A stretch of DNA of 64,000 bases from Paraburkholderia unamae (GCF_003268775.1 NZ_QLSU01000004.1:372001-436000), one strand, 5' to 3'; counted from the stretch's first letter, positions 43,095 through 52,301 are shown. Program-made: numbers and translations. The notes: generated by a model not told the origin, from the sequence alone.

Positions 43095-44063
43095 GTGGAC
43101 AAACTGACCAGCATGACCGTGTTTGTAAAGACCGCGGAATCCGGGTCGTTCACGGCGGCGGCGCGTCTGCTCGCCATGACGCCGCAGATGGCGGGCAAGC
43201 ATGTCGACGCACTGGAAAAGGAGCTTGGCGTGCGCCTGCTCCATCGCTCCACGCGCAAGCACGCGCTCACGGAGGCGGGCCGCGCCTACTTCGAAGCGTG
43301 CCGCCGCGTGCTGGAAGAAGCCGCCGCCGCCGACGCCGTCGCGCTCGCGCAAACCGGTCATCCGCGCGGCACCTTGCGCGTGACGGCGCCCGTCGCCTTC
43401 GGCACATATCGCCTCGCGCACGAAATCAAGGCGTTTCTGGCCGAGTTTCCCGACGTGAAGATCGATCTCGTGCTGGGCGACCGGCAGATCGACCTGCTCC
43501 AGGACGGTTTCGACGTCGCGTTTCGCATCGGCGCGCTGGCCGATTCGCAACTCGTTGCGCGCCCGCTCGCACCGTACCGGCTCGTGCCGTGCGCCGCGCC
43601 CGCCTACCTCGCGGCTTTCGGCACGCCAACGCATCCGCGCGAGCTTGCGCAGCACGTGTGCCTCGATTACGCGTTCGAGAGTTTTCCGGCGCCCTACGCG
43701 TGGGCCTTCATGGACGGCGCAACGAAGATCGAGGTCGAGCCGCGCAGCCAGCTGCGCTGCAACGACGGCCGCGCATTGATCGCGGCGGCCGAGGCGGGTC
43801 TGGGGATCGTGCTCGCGGGCGAACCGAATGTGGCGCAGTCGGTGGCGGCGGGGCGGCTCGTGCCGATTCTGGAGGGCTACGCCGCGCCCATGCGACCCAT
43901 GCATCTTCTCTACGTGGATCGCCGCGCGCAGGCGCCCAAGCAGCGCGCGTTCGTGGAATGGGCGTTGGCGCGCTTTGGCGCGGCGGCCCCGGCCGGGCCG
44001 AAGAGGAAGTCGCCGACGAAGACGCCGCGTGAGCGGTCGTCGGCGCGCAAGCCGCGCGTGTGA
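43095..44063 (+). CDS. LysR-family transcriptional regulator
   Basis: A 322-residue regulator of the DhcR/CrgA-like group that usually controls a neighbouring oxidoreductase. The winged HTH is at about 18-60 (SGSFTAAARLLAMTPQMAGK), the effector domain at about 90-295 (PRGTLRVTAPVAFGTYRLA). The C-terminus is an added basic tail (PKRKSPTKTPRERSSARKPR) not part of the fold. Divergent from the F420-reductase-like gene. Confidence 0.92.
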   Translation: MDKLTSMTVFVKTAESGSFTAAARLLAMTPQMAGKHVDALEKELGVRLLHRSTRKHALTEAGRAYFEACRRVLEEAAAADAVALAQTGHPRGTLRVTAPVAFGTYRLAHEIKAFLAEFPDVKIDLVLGDRQIDLLQDGFDVAFRIGALADSQLVARPLAPYRLVPCAAPAYLAAFGTPTHPRELAQHVCLDYAFESFPAPYAWAFMDGATKIEVEPRSQLRCNDGRALIAAAEAGLGIVLAGEPNVAQSVAAGRLVPILEGYAAPMRPMHLLYVDRRAQAPKQRAFVEWALARFGAAAPAGPKRKSPTKTPRERSSARKPRV

Positions 44064-44085
44064 AACACGCACCGGCCGGGCGAGG

Positions 44086-44919
44086 TTATTTCGCGTTTGT
44101 AAACAGGCTGTTGAGCGTCGCGCCGGGCGCCGCGCCCTCGAAGCCGTCGAAGCGTCCCTCGCGCAGCCGCTGCGCCGCGTGCATGAAGCCGCCCCACGCG
44201 CTGCGGGCGAGCGCGCCGCCCACGCTCACGCGGCGCACGCCGAGCGCGGCCAGCTCGTCCAGCGTGAAGGCCGACTGTGCGCCGATCAGCACGTTCACGG
44301 GCTTGGGCGCGACGGCCGCCACGACGGCCGCGATCTGCTCGCGCGTCTGGATGCCGGGGGCGTAGAGGCAATCGGCGCCCGCCTGGGCGTAGGCCCGCAA
44401 GCGGGTGATCGCGTCGTCGAGGTCGGGCACGCCGGCCACGAAGTTTTCCGCGCGGCCGACGAGCAGGGTGTCGCCGCCGCGGTCGTCGATCGCGCGCCGC
44501 GCCGCGCGCAGGCGTTCCACGGCAACCTCGACCGGCAGCAGCGGGGCCGCGGCGTCGCCGGTCGAATCCTCGACGGAAAGTCCCGCCACGCCGGTCTCGA
44601 CCGCGAGGCCCACGCTGCGCTCGACCTGCGCCGGGTTCGTGCCGAAGCCGTTTTCGAAGTCGGCGTTGACGGGCAGGTCGGTGGCGGCCACGATCTCGCG
44701 CAGGTGCGCGAGGATCGCTTCGAGCGGCAAGGTGTTGTCGGCATGGCCGCGCGACCATGCGAAGCCCGAACTCGTGGTTGCCAGCGCCTTGAAGCCGAGC
44801 CCCTGGAGATAGCGCGCGCTGCCCGCGTCCCACGGGTTGGGCAGCACGAAGCATCCGGCGGCATGCAGCGCGCGAAAGTCGGCGCGTATTTCGGCGATGG
44901 TGCGCTGGGATGCTGGCAT
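44086..44919 (-). CDS. Isocitrate lyase / PEP mutase superfamily protein
   Basis: A 277-residue TIM-barrel enzyme of the ICL/PEP-mutase superfamily. It has LPNPWDAGSARYL, DFENGFG (metal-binding region), GLSVEDSTGD and the GRAEN motif. The PEP-mutase signature EDKxFPKxNS is missing, as is the KKCGH of isocitrate lyase, so it most likely cleaves or forms C-C bonds of an unknown 2-hydroxy/2-oxo acid. It is distinct from aepX. Convergent with the LysR gene; a tandem repeat lies just upstream. Confidence 0.87.
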   Translation of the reverse strand: MPASQRTIAEIRADFRALHAAGCFVLPNPWDAGSARYLQGLGFKALATTSSGFAWSRGHADNTLPLEAILAHLREIVAATDLPVNADFENGFGTNPAQVERSVGLAVETGVAGLSVEDSTGDAAAPLLPVEVAVERLRAARRAIDDRGGDTLLVGRAENFVAGVPDLDDAITRLRAYAQAGADCLYAPGIQTREQIAAVVAAVAPKPVNVLIGAQSAFTLDELAALGVRRVSVGGALARSAWGGFMHAAQRLREGRFDGFEGAAPGATLNSLFTNAK

Positions 44920-44966
44920 GGTTCGTCTCCTTGGGGCTCGTGAGTGGTGGTGCAGCGGTGCTGCGG

Positions 44967-45001
44967 AATCCGGCTTTGAATCCGGCTTTGCAACCGGATT
45001 G
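44967..45001. repeat. 12-bp tandem repeat upstream of the ICL-like gene
   Basis: Two exact AATCCGGCTTTG units (44967-44978, 44979-44990) followed by a degenerate CAACCGGATTG, about 48 bases before the start codon on the minus strand. Confidence 0.75.
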
Positions 45002-45196
45002 TGACTGAATTTTCGACCGCGCGATCAGTTGGCGTGTGAATACGCCCGGGGCTGGCATTTAATCAGGATGTCGAATTAAGCGACCGCCTACGTCGAATCC
45101 GCCGATGGCCCGCGCATTCCGCCAACGCAAATCGAAGAGAAAGCAGGGCGCTGCCGTTATCATATGCGCTGTTTTCATCTCGACGCCCAACCAACG

Positions 45197-46231
45197 ATGT
45201 CCAGAATCACGCCTCCGAAAGCCACGCCGCCCCGCATGTCGGATGTCGCCCGTCTCGCGGGTGTCTCGAAGATGACGGTGTCGCGCGTGATGGCGGGGCG
45301 CAGCGCGTCGGAGGCGACGCGCGAGCGCGTGCAGCGCGCGATCGAGGAACTCGGCTATGTGGCGGACGCGGCTGCCGGCGCGCTGTCCTCGGGGCGCTCG
45401 TCGTTCGTCGCGGTGCTGGTGCCGTCGCTGTCGAGCTCGAACTTCTCCGATACCGTGGGCGGCCTCACGGCCGTGCTCGAACCGCAAGGCCTCGAACTGC
45501 TGATCGGCGACACCGACTATCTGCCCGAACGCGAGGAGCGCCTCGTGCGCCAGATGCTGCGCCATCAGCCGCGCTGCATCGCGCTGACCGGCTCGCAGCA
45601 CACGGACGCCACGCGCGCGCTGTTGCAGCGCTCGGGCGTGCCCGTGGTCGAGATGTGGGACCTGCCCACGGAGCCGATCGACATGGCCGTGGGCTTTTCC
45701 AACGTGAGCGCGTCGCGCGAGATGGTGCGCTACCTTGCGCACAAGGGTTATCAGCGCATCGGTTTTCTTGGCGGCGCAAGCGAACTCGACCGGCGCGGCC
45801 TCGACCGTTTCAAGGGCTACCAGGCGGAGATGAAGGCGCTCGGGTTCGACCGCCATCGCGTGGTGCGACTTGGCGAGTCGCCGGTCACGATGAGCCACGG
45901 CGGCCCGGCCATGGCCGAACTGCTGGAGCGCTGGCCCGACACGCAGGCCGTGATGTGCGTGAGCGACATGTCGGCGTTCGGCGCGATCATGGAGTGTCAG
46001 CGGCGCGGCCTGAACGTGCCGCGCGACATTGCGATTGCGGGCTTCGGCAACTTCGAGATCGCGGCGTGCTGCCATCCGGCCATCACCACGGTTTCGGTGG
46101 ACGCCTACGGCATCGGCCAGCGCACGGGCGAGGCCATCGTCGCCGCGCTCCTGGCCGAAGACGGCGAGGGGACGCGGCATCCCGCCAAAACGCGCATTCA
46201 GTACACGGTCGTGCCGCGCGAGAGCGCATGA
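45197..46231 (+). CDS. LacI-family transcriptional regulator (GntR/gluconate-operon type)
   Basis: A 344-residue repressor. LacI HTH at about 14-35 (MSDVARLAGVSKMTVSRVMA), hinge helix around residue 60, then a periplasmic-binding-protein-like effector domain. It resembles the gluconate repressor group (VMCVSDMSAFGAIMECQRRG), which controls sugar-acid catabolism, but no sugar genes lie beside it. An in-frame ATG 11 codons earlier is possible. It is convergent with the IclR gene. Confidence 0.9.
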   Translation: MSRITPPKATPPRMSDVARLAGVSKMTVSRVMAGRSASEATRERVQRAIEELGYVADAAAGALSSGRSSFVAVLVPSLSSSNFSDTVGGLTAVLEPQGLELLIGDTDYLPEREERLVRQMLRHQPRCIALTGSQHTDATRALLQRSGVPVVEMWDLPTEPIDMAVGFSNVSASREMVRYLAHKGYQRIGFLGGASELDRRGLDRFKGYQAEMKALGFDRHRVVRLGESPVTMSHGGPAMAELLERWPDTQAVMCVSDMSAFGAIMECQRRGLNVPRDIAIAGFGNFEIAACCHPAITTVSVDAYGIGQRTGEAIVAALLAEDGEGTRHPAKTRIQYTVVPRESA

Positions 46232-46273
46232 TGTCACGCTCGATACGGCGGAAGTGATCCGGACTGCCGACGA

Positions 46274-47020
46274 TCAGAGTGCCTTGCCGATGCGCTGCGC
46301 CATCTCGACCACGGCGATGGCGAGGCGCTTTTCACGGCGCGCGTCGAGCCGCTCGAGCGGCAGGCTCGTGCTGACCGCCACGCGCTTGCCGAGCGCAGTC
46401 ACGCCGACGAACGCCGCGAAACACGTGATGCCCGCCGTCACTTCTTCCCGCTCGTGCGCGAGACCCGAGCGGCGTATCGCGGCGAGCGCCGCGAGCAGGT
46501 CCGGCTTGCGCGTGATCGTATGGGCCGTGACGGCGGGAAGCTGGCGCGGCAGGATCGCGTTGACTTCGTCGTCGGACAGGCTGGCGAGCAGTGCCTTGCC
46601 CAGCGCGCAGCAATGCGCGGGCAGTCGCGAGCCGAGATCGGAGACGAGGCGCACGGGCCGCGCCGGGTCTTCGCGCGCGAGGTAGACGACTTGTGCGCCG
46701 TCGAGCACGGCCAGTTGAACGACCTCGTTATGCTGCGCGACAAACACCGTGGCTTCCTGCCGGAACACTTCCTGAAGCCGGTCGTGCCGCACGTAGGCGC
46801 TACCCAGCTCGAACAGCGTGAGGCCGACGATATAGCCGTCGGCGCGCTTTTCGATCCAGCGCCGGCGCTCCAGCGAGTCGAGCATCAAATAGAGCGTGCT
46901 GCGCGAGAGCCCGGTGGCCTGCGCGATGGCCGCGGCGCGCACCGGGCCCGGCGCCTGGGCGAGCACGTCGAGAATGTCGTGTATGCGCCGCAGCGCGGGA
47001 ACTTCATACGGTGAGGACAT
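46274..47020 (-). CDS. IclR-family transcriptional regulator
   Basis: A 248-residue regulator with an N-terminal winged HTH (APGPVRAAAIAQATGLSRST, about 23-42) and a GAF-like effector domain (about 75-245, including LGKALLASLSDDEV). It is divergent from an aminotransferase gene across 168 bases that contain an AACAT-C-ATGTT repeat; that enzyme is the obvious candidate target. The reading frame runs on upstream but homology starts at MSSPYEVPALRR. Confidence 0.91.
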   Translation of the reverse strand: MSSPYEVPALRRIHDILDVLAQAPGPVRAAAIAQATGLSRSTLYLMLDSLERRRWIEKRADGYIVGLTLFELGSAYVRHDRLQEVFRQEATVFVAQHNEVVQLAVLDGAQVVYLAREDPARPVRLVSDLGSRLPAHCCALGKALLASLSDDEVNAILPRQLPAVTAHTITRKPDLLAALAAIRRSGLAHEREEVTAGITCFAAFVGVTALGKRVAVSTSLPLERLDARREKRLAIAVVEMAQRIGKAL

Positions 47021-47188
47021 GGCACTGCGCGCGGGGTTGCCGCCGGAAGAGTGATCCAACAGGCTGGAAATACTAACATCATGTTGGACAGTGCGGTGCG
47101 CCCATCGATGCGGCCGCGTTCCTTGGTATCGTTGAGCACGCGCCATGATGCGGCGCATGCACACACGAGTCCGGGGGAGTCGCGCAAG

Positions 47189-48373
47189 ATGAGGTATTCG
47201 AATCTGGTCGAGCGGTTGCAGGGCCGTCGTACGACGGCATGGGAGATCCATCACGCAGCGGTGCAGGCGGCGGCGCGCGGCGAAGACGTGATCGTGCTGA
47301 GCGTGGGCGACCCCGACTTCGCCACGCCCGCGCCCATCGTCGAGCGCGCCGTGGCCGCGCTGCGCGAAGGCGACACGCATTACACGGCCATCATGGGCCG
47401 CGAGCCGCTGCGCGAGGCGATCGCGCGCGAGCATGCGCTGCAAAGCGGGCGCACGGTCGGCGCGCAGAACGTGATCCTCAGCGCGGGTGCGCAGAACGGC
47501 CTGTTCGCCTCCTCGCTGTGCTTGTGCGAGGCCGGCGACGAGGTGCTCGTGCCCGAGCCGATGTACCTGACCTACGAGGCCGCGATTCGCGCCTCGGGCG
47601 CCACGCTCGTGCCGGTGCCCGTCGATCCTGCGAGCGGCTTTCATCTCGACTGCGACGCACTGGAGGCGGCCGTCACGCCGCGCACGCGCGCGATTTTCTT
47701 CGCCACGCCGTGCAACCCCACGGGCGCGGTGATGCCGCGCGAACATCTGGAACGCATCGCGCAACTGGCGCGGCGGCACGATCTGTGGGTGCTCTCCGAC
47801 GAGGTTTATGCCGACCTCACGTTCGAGCGCGAGCACGTGAGCATCGCGGCGCTCGAAGGCATGGCCGAACGCACCGTCACGCTGGGCAGCCTTTCGAAGT
47901 CGCATGCCATGCCGGGCTGGCGGCTTGGCTGGGTGATCGCGCCGGAAACGATGATCGCGCACCTCGCGCGGCTCACGCTCTGCATGCTCTACGGCCTGCC
48001 CGGCTTCATCCAGGAGGCGGCGCTCACGGCGTTGAACCAGCGCGCGCAGATCGTCTCGGAGATGCGCGAGATCTATCGCCGCCGCCGCGACATCGTCTAC
48101 GCGCGGCTGGCGAACGTGCCCGGCCTGAAGTGTCTGCTGCCGGAAGCGGGCATGTTCATGATGATCGATATTCGCGGCACGGGTCTCGACACCCAGGCGT
48201 TCACCTGGCAGCTTTTCGAGGCGCAGAAGGTTTCCGTGCTCGATGCGAGCGCGTTCGGCGAAACCGCCAATGGCTTCGTGCGGCTCGGCTTCGTTGTGGA
48301 CGAGCCACGGCTCGTCGAGGCGTGCGAGCGCATCGCGGCGTTCGCCAGGGCGCGCGTGCCCGCGCCGCGCTAG
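47189..48373 (+). CDS. Class I/II PLP-dependent aminotransferase
   Basis: A 394-residue fold-type I aminotransferase. It has SVGDPDFATP, the cofactor-contacting TPCNPTGAV (about 173-181), SDEVYADL (about 199-206), the Schiff-base lysine in SLSKSHAMPGWRLGW (about 234-248) and a C-terminal Arg in FVRLGF. It belongs to the aspartate/aromatic group; the substrate cannot be assigned. GGGGGAG precedes the ATG. It is divergent from an IclR regulator and overlaps the Nudix gene tail to tail by four bases. Confidence 0.91.
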   Translation: MRYSNLVERLQGRRTTAWEIHHAAVQAAARGEDVIVLSVGDPDFATPAPIVERAVAALREGDTHYTAIMGREPLREAIAREHALQSGRTVGAQNVILSAGAQNGLFASSLCLCEAGDEVLVPEPMYLTYEAAIRASGATLVPVPVDPASGFHLDCDALEAAVTPRTRAIFFATPCNPTGAVMPREHLERIAQLARRHDLWVLSDEVYADLTFEREHVSIAALEGMAERTVTLGSLSKSHAMPGWRLGWVIAPETMIAHLARLTLCMLYGLPGFIQEAALTALNQRAQIVSEMREIYRRRRDIVYARLANVPGLKCLLPEAGMFMMIDIRGTGLDTQAFTWQLFEAQKVSVLDASAFGETANGFVRLGFVVDEPRLVEACERIAAFARARVPAPR

Positions 48374-48774
48374 CGTGTTTCGAAGTAGAGGCGGGTAGGC
48401 TCGAAGAGGTTAGCGGGCAGTGCCTCTTTCGTGAACCACGCCCAGCGCGCGCACTTGTCGGGTTCGGTGACGACCGGCTCGCCGGATGCGCTGGCCTCCA
48501 CGAACAGCGTCACATGGCGCACGCGGCCGTTTTCGAGCCAGCCGCTCGCCCAGCCGGCTGCCTGCGCGCGGCTCAGTTCGAGACCGGTTTCCTCGCGCAG
48601 TTCGCGCGCGGCGGTGACGAGCGGATCTTCGCCGGGGTCGGCCTTGCCGCCCGGAAAGGCCCACGTGTCACGCCCCCACGCGCTTTTGCGCAGCCCGAGC
48701 AACCAGGCTTCGCCATTGCGCACGACGACGCCCACGCCTAGCACGGTCACTGGAGAGTTTGCATCCTGGCTCAT
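48370..48774 (-). CDS. Nudix hydrolase
   Basis: A 134-residue hydrolase of nucleoside-diphosphate-linked compounds. The complete Nudix box runs from GGKADPGEDP through REETGLEL (about residues 42-65), with the metal-binding REEXG. It resembles small MutT/NudG-like pyrophosphohydrolases, but the substrate is unknown. GGGAAAG precedes the ATG. Confidence 0.92.
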   Translation of the reverse strand: MSQDANSPVTVLGVGVVVRNGEAWLLGLRKSAWGRDTWAFPGGKADPGEDPLVTAARELREETGLELSRAQAAGWASGWLENGRVRHVTLFVEASASGEPVVTEPDKCARWAWFTKEALPANLFEPTRLYFETR

Positions 48775-48887
48775 GCTTTCCCGAAGTCTTCCGATATTGA
48801 TACGGATGCCGAAGCAAATTAAAAATCGATCGTGTCCGCGCGCCGCTCAAGCACAAGCGCCGCTGCGCGGGACAGGCGCGGCAGGGT

Positions 48888-49121
48888 CTAGCGCTCGCCG
48901 TCCAGCAGATCGTTGAGCAACTCGTCGAAGGCGGCCTGGGCGTCTTCCAGTTCCTGGAGTGCTGCGTCGAAGGTTTGCAAGGCGAACTGTGACGGCTTGC
49001 CTTCGCCTTCGGGCGGAAACTGCGATTGCAGCGAGGTGAACGCCGCCTTGACGCGTAGCGTGGCGGTGAGCACGCGTTCCATTGCGGCGGCTTCTTCGGC
49101 TCGTGCCTGTTCTGGGGTCAT
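48888..49121 (-). CDS. Small acidic helical protein
   Basis: A 77-residue, strongly acidic, predicted all-helical cytoplasmic protein (MTPEQARAEEAAAMERVL..., ending FDELLNDLLDGER). GGAGC lies eight bases before the ATG. No family recognised. It is downstream of the Lrp-type regulator on the same strand, 50 bases away, so may share its transcript. Confidence 0.65.
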   Translation of the reverse strand: MTPEQARAEEAAAMERVLTATLRVKAAFTSLQSQFPPEGEGKPSQFALQTFDAALQELEDAQAAFDELLNDLLDGER

Positions 49122-49171
49122 TGAAAGCTCCGTATTGAGTGAATGCTGTTGATGCTGTTGAGGGGGGCGGC

Positions 49172-49636
49172 TCAGGGCAGCGGCAGGCCGCCCTCGGCTT
49201 TGACTTCGCGCAGCGACAGCGCCGATTCGACCGACGTGACACCGGGCAGGCTGCGCAACTGGTCGCGCATGAAGGTGCCGTAGTCGTCGAGGTCGCGGGC
49301 CACTACTTGCAGAATATAGTCCGCCGTGCCGGACACGTTGTGACAGGAAAGAATGCGCTCGATGGCGAGCACCTCGCGCTCGAAGCGGTCGGCGAGCGCG
49401 CGGTCGTGCACGGCGAAGCGCACCGAGACGAAGCCCACCACGCCGTAGCCGAGCGCGCGGCGCGAGAGCACGGCGCGATAGCGCTCGATATAGCCCTCCT
49501 GCTCCAGGCGCTTGAGGCGCCGCGCGCAGGGCGTCTCACTCAGGCCCACGGTTTCGGCGAGGCGGGCGTTGGGCATGCGCCCGTCGGCTTGCAGCGCGCC
49601 GAGTATCGCCCGGTCGAGTTTGTCGAGGTCGCTCAT
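49172..49636 (-). CDS. Lrp/AsnC-family transcriptional regulator
   Basis: A 154-residue feast/famine regulator. HTH at about 20-45 (MPNARLAETVGLSETPCARR) and a RAM effector domain (VSGTADYILQVVARDLDDY). It is divergent from a LysE/RhtB exporter across 136 bases, a common pairing in which the Lrp protein senses an amino acid and activates its exporter. Confidence 0.94.
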   Translation of the reverse strand: MSDLDKLDRAILGALQADGRMPNARLAETVGLSETPCARRLKRLEQEGYIERYRAVLSRRALGYGVVGFVSVRFAVHDRALADRFEREVLAIERILSCHNVSGTADYILQVVARDLDDYGTFMRDQLRSLPGVTSVESALSLREVKAEGGLPLP

Positions 49637-49772
49637 GGCGGTGAGGGGAATGCTCTTGGGAATTTCAGAATCCTAGCGTATTCCGCTAATCAGTGGAGAA
49701 TGATGTGCGAAAAACGCCAGAAATCGCTCTGCATGGAGCGGCATCATAGAGCCTCTTTCACGCGAGGCCATC

Positions 49773-50399
49773 ATGATTTCCGCCCACCTGCTGTTGATGT
49801 TCATCGTCGCCCTGATCATCGTGTGCGCGCTGCCCGGCGCCGACATGGCGCTCGTGATGCAGACCAGCATGAACCGCGGCACGCGCAGCGGTTTTGCGGC
49901 GGCGTGCGGGCTCGGCCTTGCGCGCGCCACGCATGTGACGCTTTCCGCCTGCGGTCTCGCGGCCCTGCTGCGCAATGCGCCCTGGCTTTACGAAGTCGTG
50001 CGCTACGTGGGGGCGGCGTATCTCACCTGGATCGCCGTGCAGATTTTCCGCGCGCCGGAGTTCGCCATGCCCGAACAGGCGGGCGTGGCCGTGGCGCGGC
50101 CGCGCCGCGCCGATTTCGCCAAGGGCCTGCTCACGAACTTGCTGAACCCCAAGGCGCTGCTGTTCTGCTCGGTGCTGCTGCCGCAGTTCATCCGGCCCGA
50201 GGCGGGCTCGGTCTGGTTGCAGGTTTCCGTGCTGGGCGTGGTGCTCGTTGCCGTGTGCGCGTTGTTCGACGTGATCTATGTGCTGGGCGCGGCGCGCATC
50301 GCCGTGTGGCTGCGCCGGCATCCGCTCGCGCAGACGGTGCAGAAGTGGGCGTTCTCTTCGGCGTTGATCGGTTTCGCGCTGCGGCTGTCGCTCGATTGA
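49773..50399 (+). CDS. LysE/RhtB-family amino-acid exporter
   Basis: A 208-residue inner-membrane exporter with about six hydrophobic segments. The LysE signature is seen in CALPGADMALVMQTSMNRG (about 18-36) and in LLTNLLNPKALLFCSVLLPQ (about 119-138). It probably exports a small amino acid or homoserine-lactone-like compound. GAGG lies five bases before the ATG; a terminator follows. Likely controlled by the divergent Lrp regulator. Confidence 0.93.
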   Translation: MISAHLLLMFIVALIIVCALPGADMALVMQTSMNRGTRSGFAAACGLGLARATHVTLSACGLAALLRNAPWLYEVVRYVGAAYLTWIAVQIFRAPEFAMPEQAGVAVARPRRADFAKGLLTNLLNPKALLFCSVLLPQFIRPEAGSVWLQVSVLGVVLVAVCALFDVIYVLGAARIAVWLRRHPLAQTVQKWAFSSALIGFALRLSLD

Positions 50400-50429
50400 C
50401 AGCCTTCGTGAATGACACGGATGTGACCT

Positions 50430-50461
50430 CATGCGGCGCTTAAGGCGCCGCATGCTTTTTG
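50430..50461 (+). terminator. Terminator of the LysE-type exporter gene
   Basis: A 10-bp stem CATGCGGCGC/GCGCCGCATG with a five-base loop followed by C and five T residues. Confidence 0.85.
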
Positions 50462-50474
50462 GACGCCGGCGCGC

Positions 50475-50981
50475 TTAGCGGGCGCCCAGATAGTCGAGCT
50501 TGCCCAGCTCCACGCCGTTGTGGCGCAGGATGTCGTAGGCGGTCGTGACGTGGAAGAAGAAGTTGGGCAGCACGAAGCCCAGCAGATAGCTCTGGCCCGT
50601 GAATTCGATCGGGCCGCTGCGCATCTTGAGCGTGATGGCGCGTTCTTCCGTGCCGTCGATCTGCTCCGGCTTGAACGTCTTCAGATAGTCGATGGTCTTC
50701 TGGATGCGTGCGTGCAGTTCGTCGAACGTGACCTCGACGTCCTCGAATTTCGGCGCCTCCACGGCGGCGAGGCGCGCAGCGCAGCCCTTTGCCGTGTCGG
50801 TGGCGATGTGGATCTGGCGCAGGAGCGGCAGCATGTCGGGGAAGAGGCGCGCGCCCGTCAGCACTGAAGGGTCGATCTGCTTCTCGGCCGCGTGTGCCTG
50901 CGCCTTGCCGATGATGTTTTGAAGATTGGTGAGACCGCGCACCAGCACGGGCACCGATGCTTGATACATGGAAATGGACAT
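50475..50981 (-). CDS. DUF1993-family protein
   Basis: A 168-residue cytoplasmic protein beginning MSISMYQASVPVLVRGLTNL, with ARLFPDMLPLLRQIHIATDT and the C-terminal LPNFFFHVTTAYDILRHNGV typical of DUF1993. The fold is a DinB-like four-helix bundle; function unknown. GAGGAA precedes the ATG. It is convergent with the LysE gene. Confidence 0.93.
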   Translation of the reverse strand: MSISMYQASVPVLVRGLTNLQNIIGKAQAHAAEKQIDPSVLTGARLFPDMLPLLRQIHIATDTAKGCAARLAAVEAPKFEDVEVTFDELHARIQKTIDYLKTFKPEQIDGTEERAITLKMRSGPIEFTGQSYLLGFVLPNFFFHVTTAYDILRHNGVELGKLDYLGAR

Positions 50982-51336
50982 GGGGTTTCCTCGTTTCTTC
51001 GAATGCGCGCGATGCGCTCCGTGACGGAGCTGACCGGGCGGCCCATTATGCGCTATCGGGTCGCGCGTCGCCATCGGCCGGAGGGCAGAGTGTGAGCGGG
51101 GGCGGCTGGATGTTTTGGCGCGCGTGCGAATCGTTTCGTCATCCGTAATAAAAATTCCCTGCGAAACCACGGAGTTGCGGGCGAGCCGTGCGAGGCGTTG
51201 CGCGCCGCGCGCATGGCCCGAATCGAGGCCGTGTGAGCGTGTGATCGAGGGGGTGCGCTCAATTGCCCCGACAAATTTCGAATGTGGTCTAATAACTCCG
51301 CACCAACCATCCATTCCGCATCGTGCAGCAGGCGCG
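50982..51336. other. Divergent intergenic region
   Basis: About 355 bases between DUF1993 and the secreted HNH-like gene. It contains short AT-rich patches (GTAATAAAAATTCC near 51145, GTCTAATAACTC near 51285) that may be promoters. No gene seen. Confidence 0.45.
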
Positions 51337-51945
51337 ATGCGCTCAACCATGAACGCAGAAAAGGCAGCAAGAAGCCGCATCGCGCGCCGCATGGCAGAAG
51401 GTTTTGCTTGTTGGGGCGGCGTCCCTCGCTCGCGTGCTCATGTGCTGCGCGTGGCGCTGCTGGCGCTGGCCGCGGGCGGCGCGGCGCAGGCCGCGTGCGC
51501 GCAGGATCAGCAACTGCTCGATACGCGCGTCACACAGGAGTCGGTGGCGGATACGATTTGCCGCCCGGGGTATGCCGATACCGTGGCGCCGCCGTTCGAC
51601 GACACCATGGCGCTCAAGGACCGCATGCTCGCGGCGCGCGGCATCGACGCCGACGACGGGGTTCGCTACGCGCTCGACCGGCACGTGCCGATCGTCCTGG
51701 GCGGCTCGCCGGACGCCACCGCCAATTTCGACCTGCTGCCGTGGGGCGGCCACGCCGGCGAGCGCCGCAAGTCGCTGCTCACGGTGCGCCTGAAGCGCTG
51801 CGTGTGCGCGGGGCGCATGACGCTTGCGCAAGCGCAGGCGGCGATCACCGGCAACTGGGCGCACCAGTACGAAAGCCTGACACGCATGGAATGCGGCGCT
51901 CAGGCGGACGAAACGACCTCGGCAAGCAGCGACGACGGCTCCTGA
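51337..51945 (+). CDS. Secreted HNH-nuclease-like protein
   Basis: A 202-residue exported protein. After a basic N-terminal stretch there is a signal-peptide core (HVLRVALLALAAGGAAQAAC) and a mature domain with DTICRPGYADTVAPPF, HVPIVLGG, NFDLLPW and CVCAGRMTLAQAQAAITGNW. From recollection these match a family of secreted bacterial proteins whose better-preserved members read DHLIPLELGG, an HNH-endonuclease-like core. Here DHL is replaced by RHV, so nuclease activity is doubtful. Starts at 51337 or 51349 are possible. Role unknown, perhaps extracellular nucleic-acid binding. Confidence 0.65.
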   Translation: MRSTMNAEKAARSRIARRMAEGFACWGGVPRSRAHVLRVALLALAAGGAAQAACAQDQQLLDTRVTQESVADTICRPGYADTVAPPFDDTMALKDRMLAARGIDADDGVRYALDRHVPIVLGGSPDATANFDLLPWGGHAGERRKSLLTVRLKRCVCAGRMTLAQAQAAITGNWAHQYESLTRMECGAQADETTSASSDDGS

Positions 51946-52093
51946 AGCGCGATTTGAAGGCATCTTCCCCTTATTGGGTATGCCCGTTGCGAGTCCGGTC
52001 GCGGGTGCGCGTCTGACAGACAATATGCCGCAGCACGCCTTCCATCAAATGCGACTATGCTGACATTCATCAACAAGAAGAGGAGTAACGAAG

Positions 52094-52225
52094 ATGCTTA
52101 CGTCCACCCTTTTGCTGCTTGCTGTCGCGGCCCTGCTTGGTCAGGTGGCGTGGACCCGCTCGCGCGCTCGCGCGAGCCTGCAACCCGTACGCGTGCGCGC
52201 GAATCCGCCCCGCCGGTTCCGCTGA
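52094..52225 (+). CDS. Small 43-residue membrane peptide
   Basis: MLTSTLLLLAVAALLGQVAW followed by an Arg-rich tail (RSRARASLQPVRVRANPPRR). One transmembrane helix with a positively charged C-terminus. A strong AAGAGGAG about nine bases upstream argues for translation. No homologue recognised. It lies 76 bases before the RRM-like gene. Confidence 0.55.
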   Translation: MLTSTLLLLAVAALLGQVAWTRSRARASLQPVRVRANPPRRFR

Positions 52226-52301
52226 GATTTCGCCGCCTGGAATTTCGCCGCAACTACGCACCGATTCCGACTCTTCCGCTTTCTTTCGCCTGGTAGCAGC
52301 C

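Noticed and set aside
44086..44919. A second PEP mutase that might add to the phosphonate theme
   Set aside because: It lacks the EDKxFPKxNS motif of PEP mutase and is not near phosphonate genes, so it is only a superfamily member.
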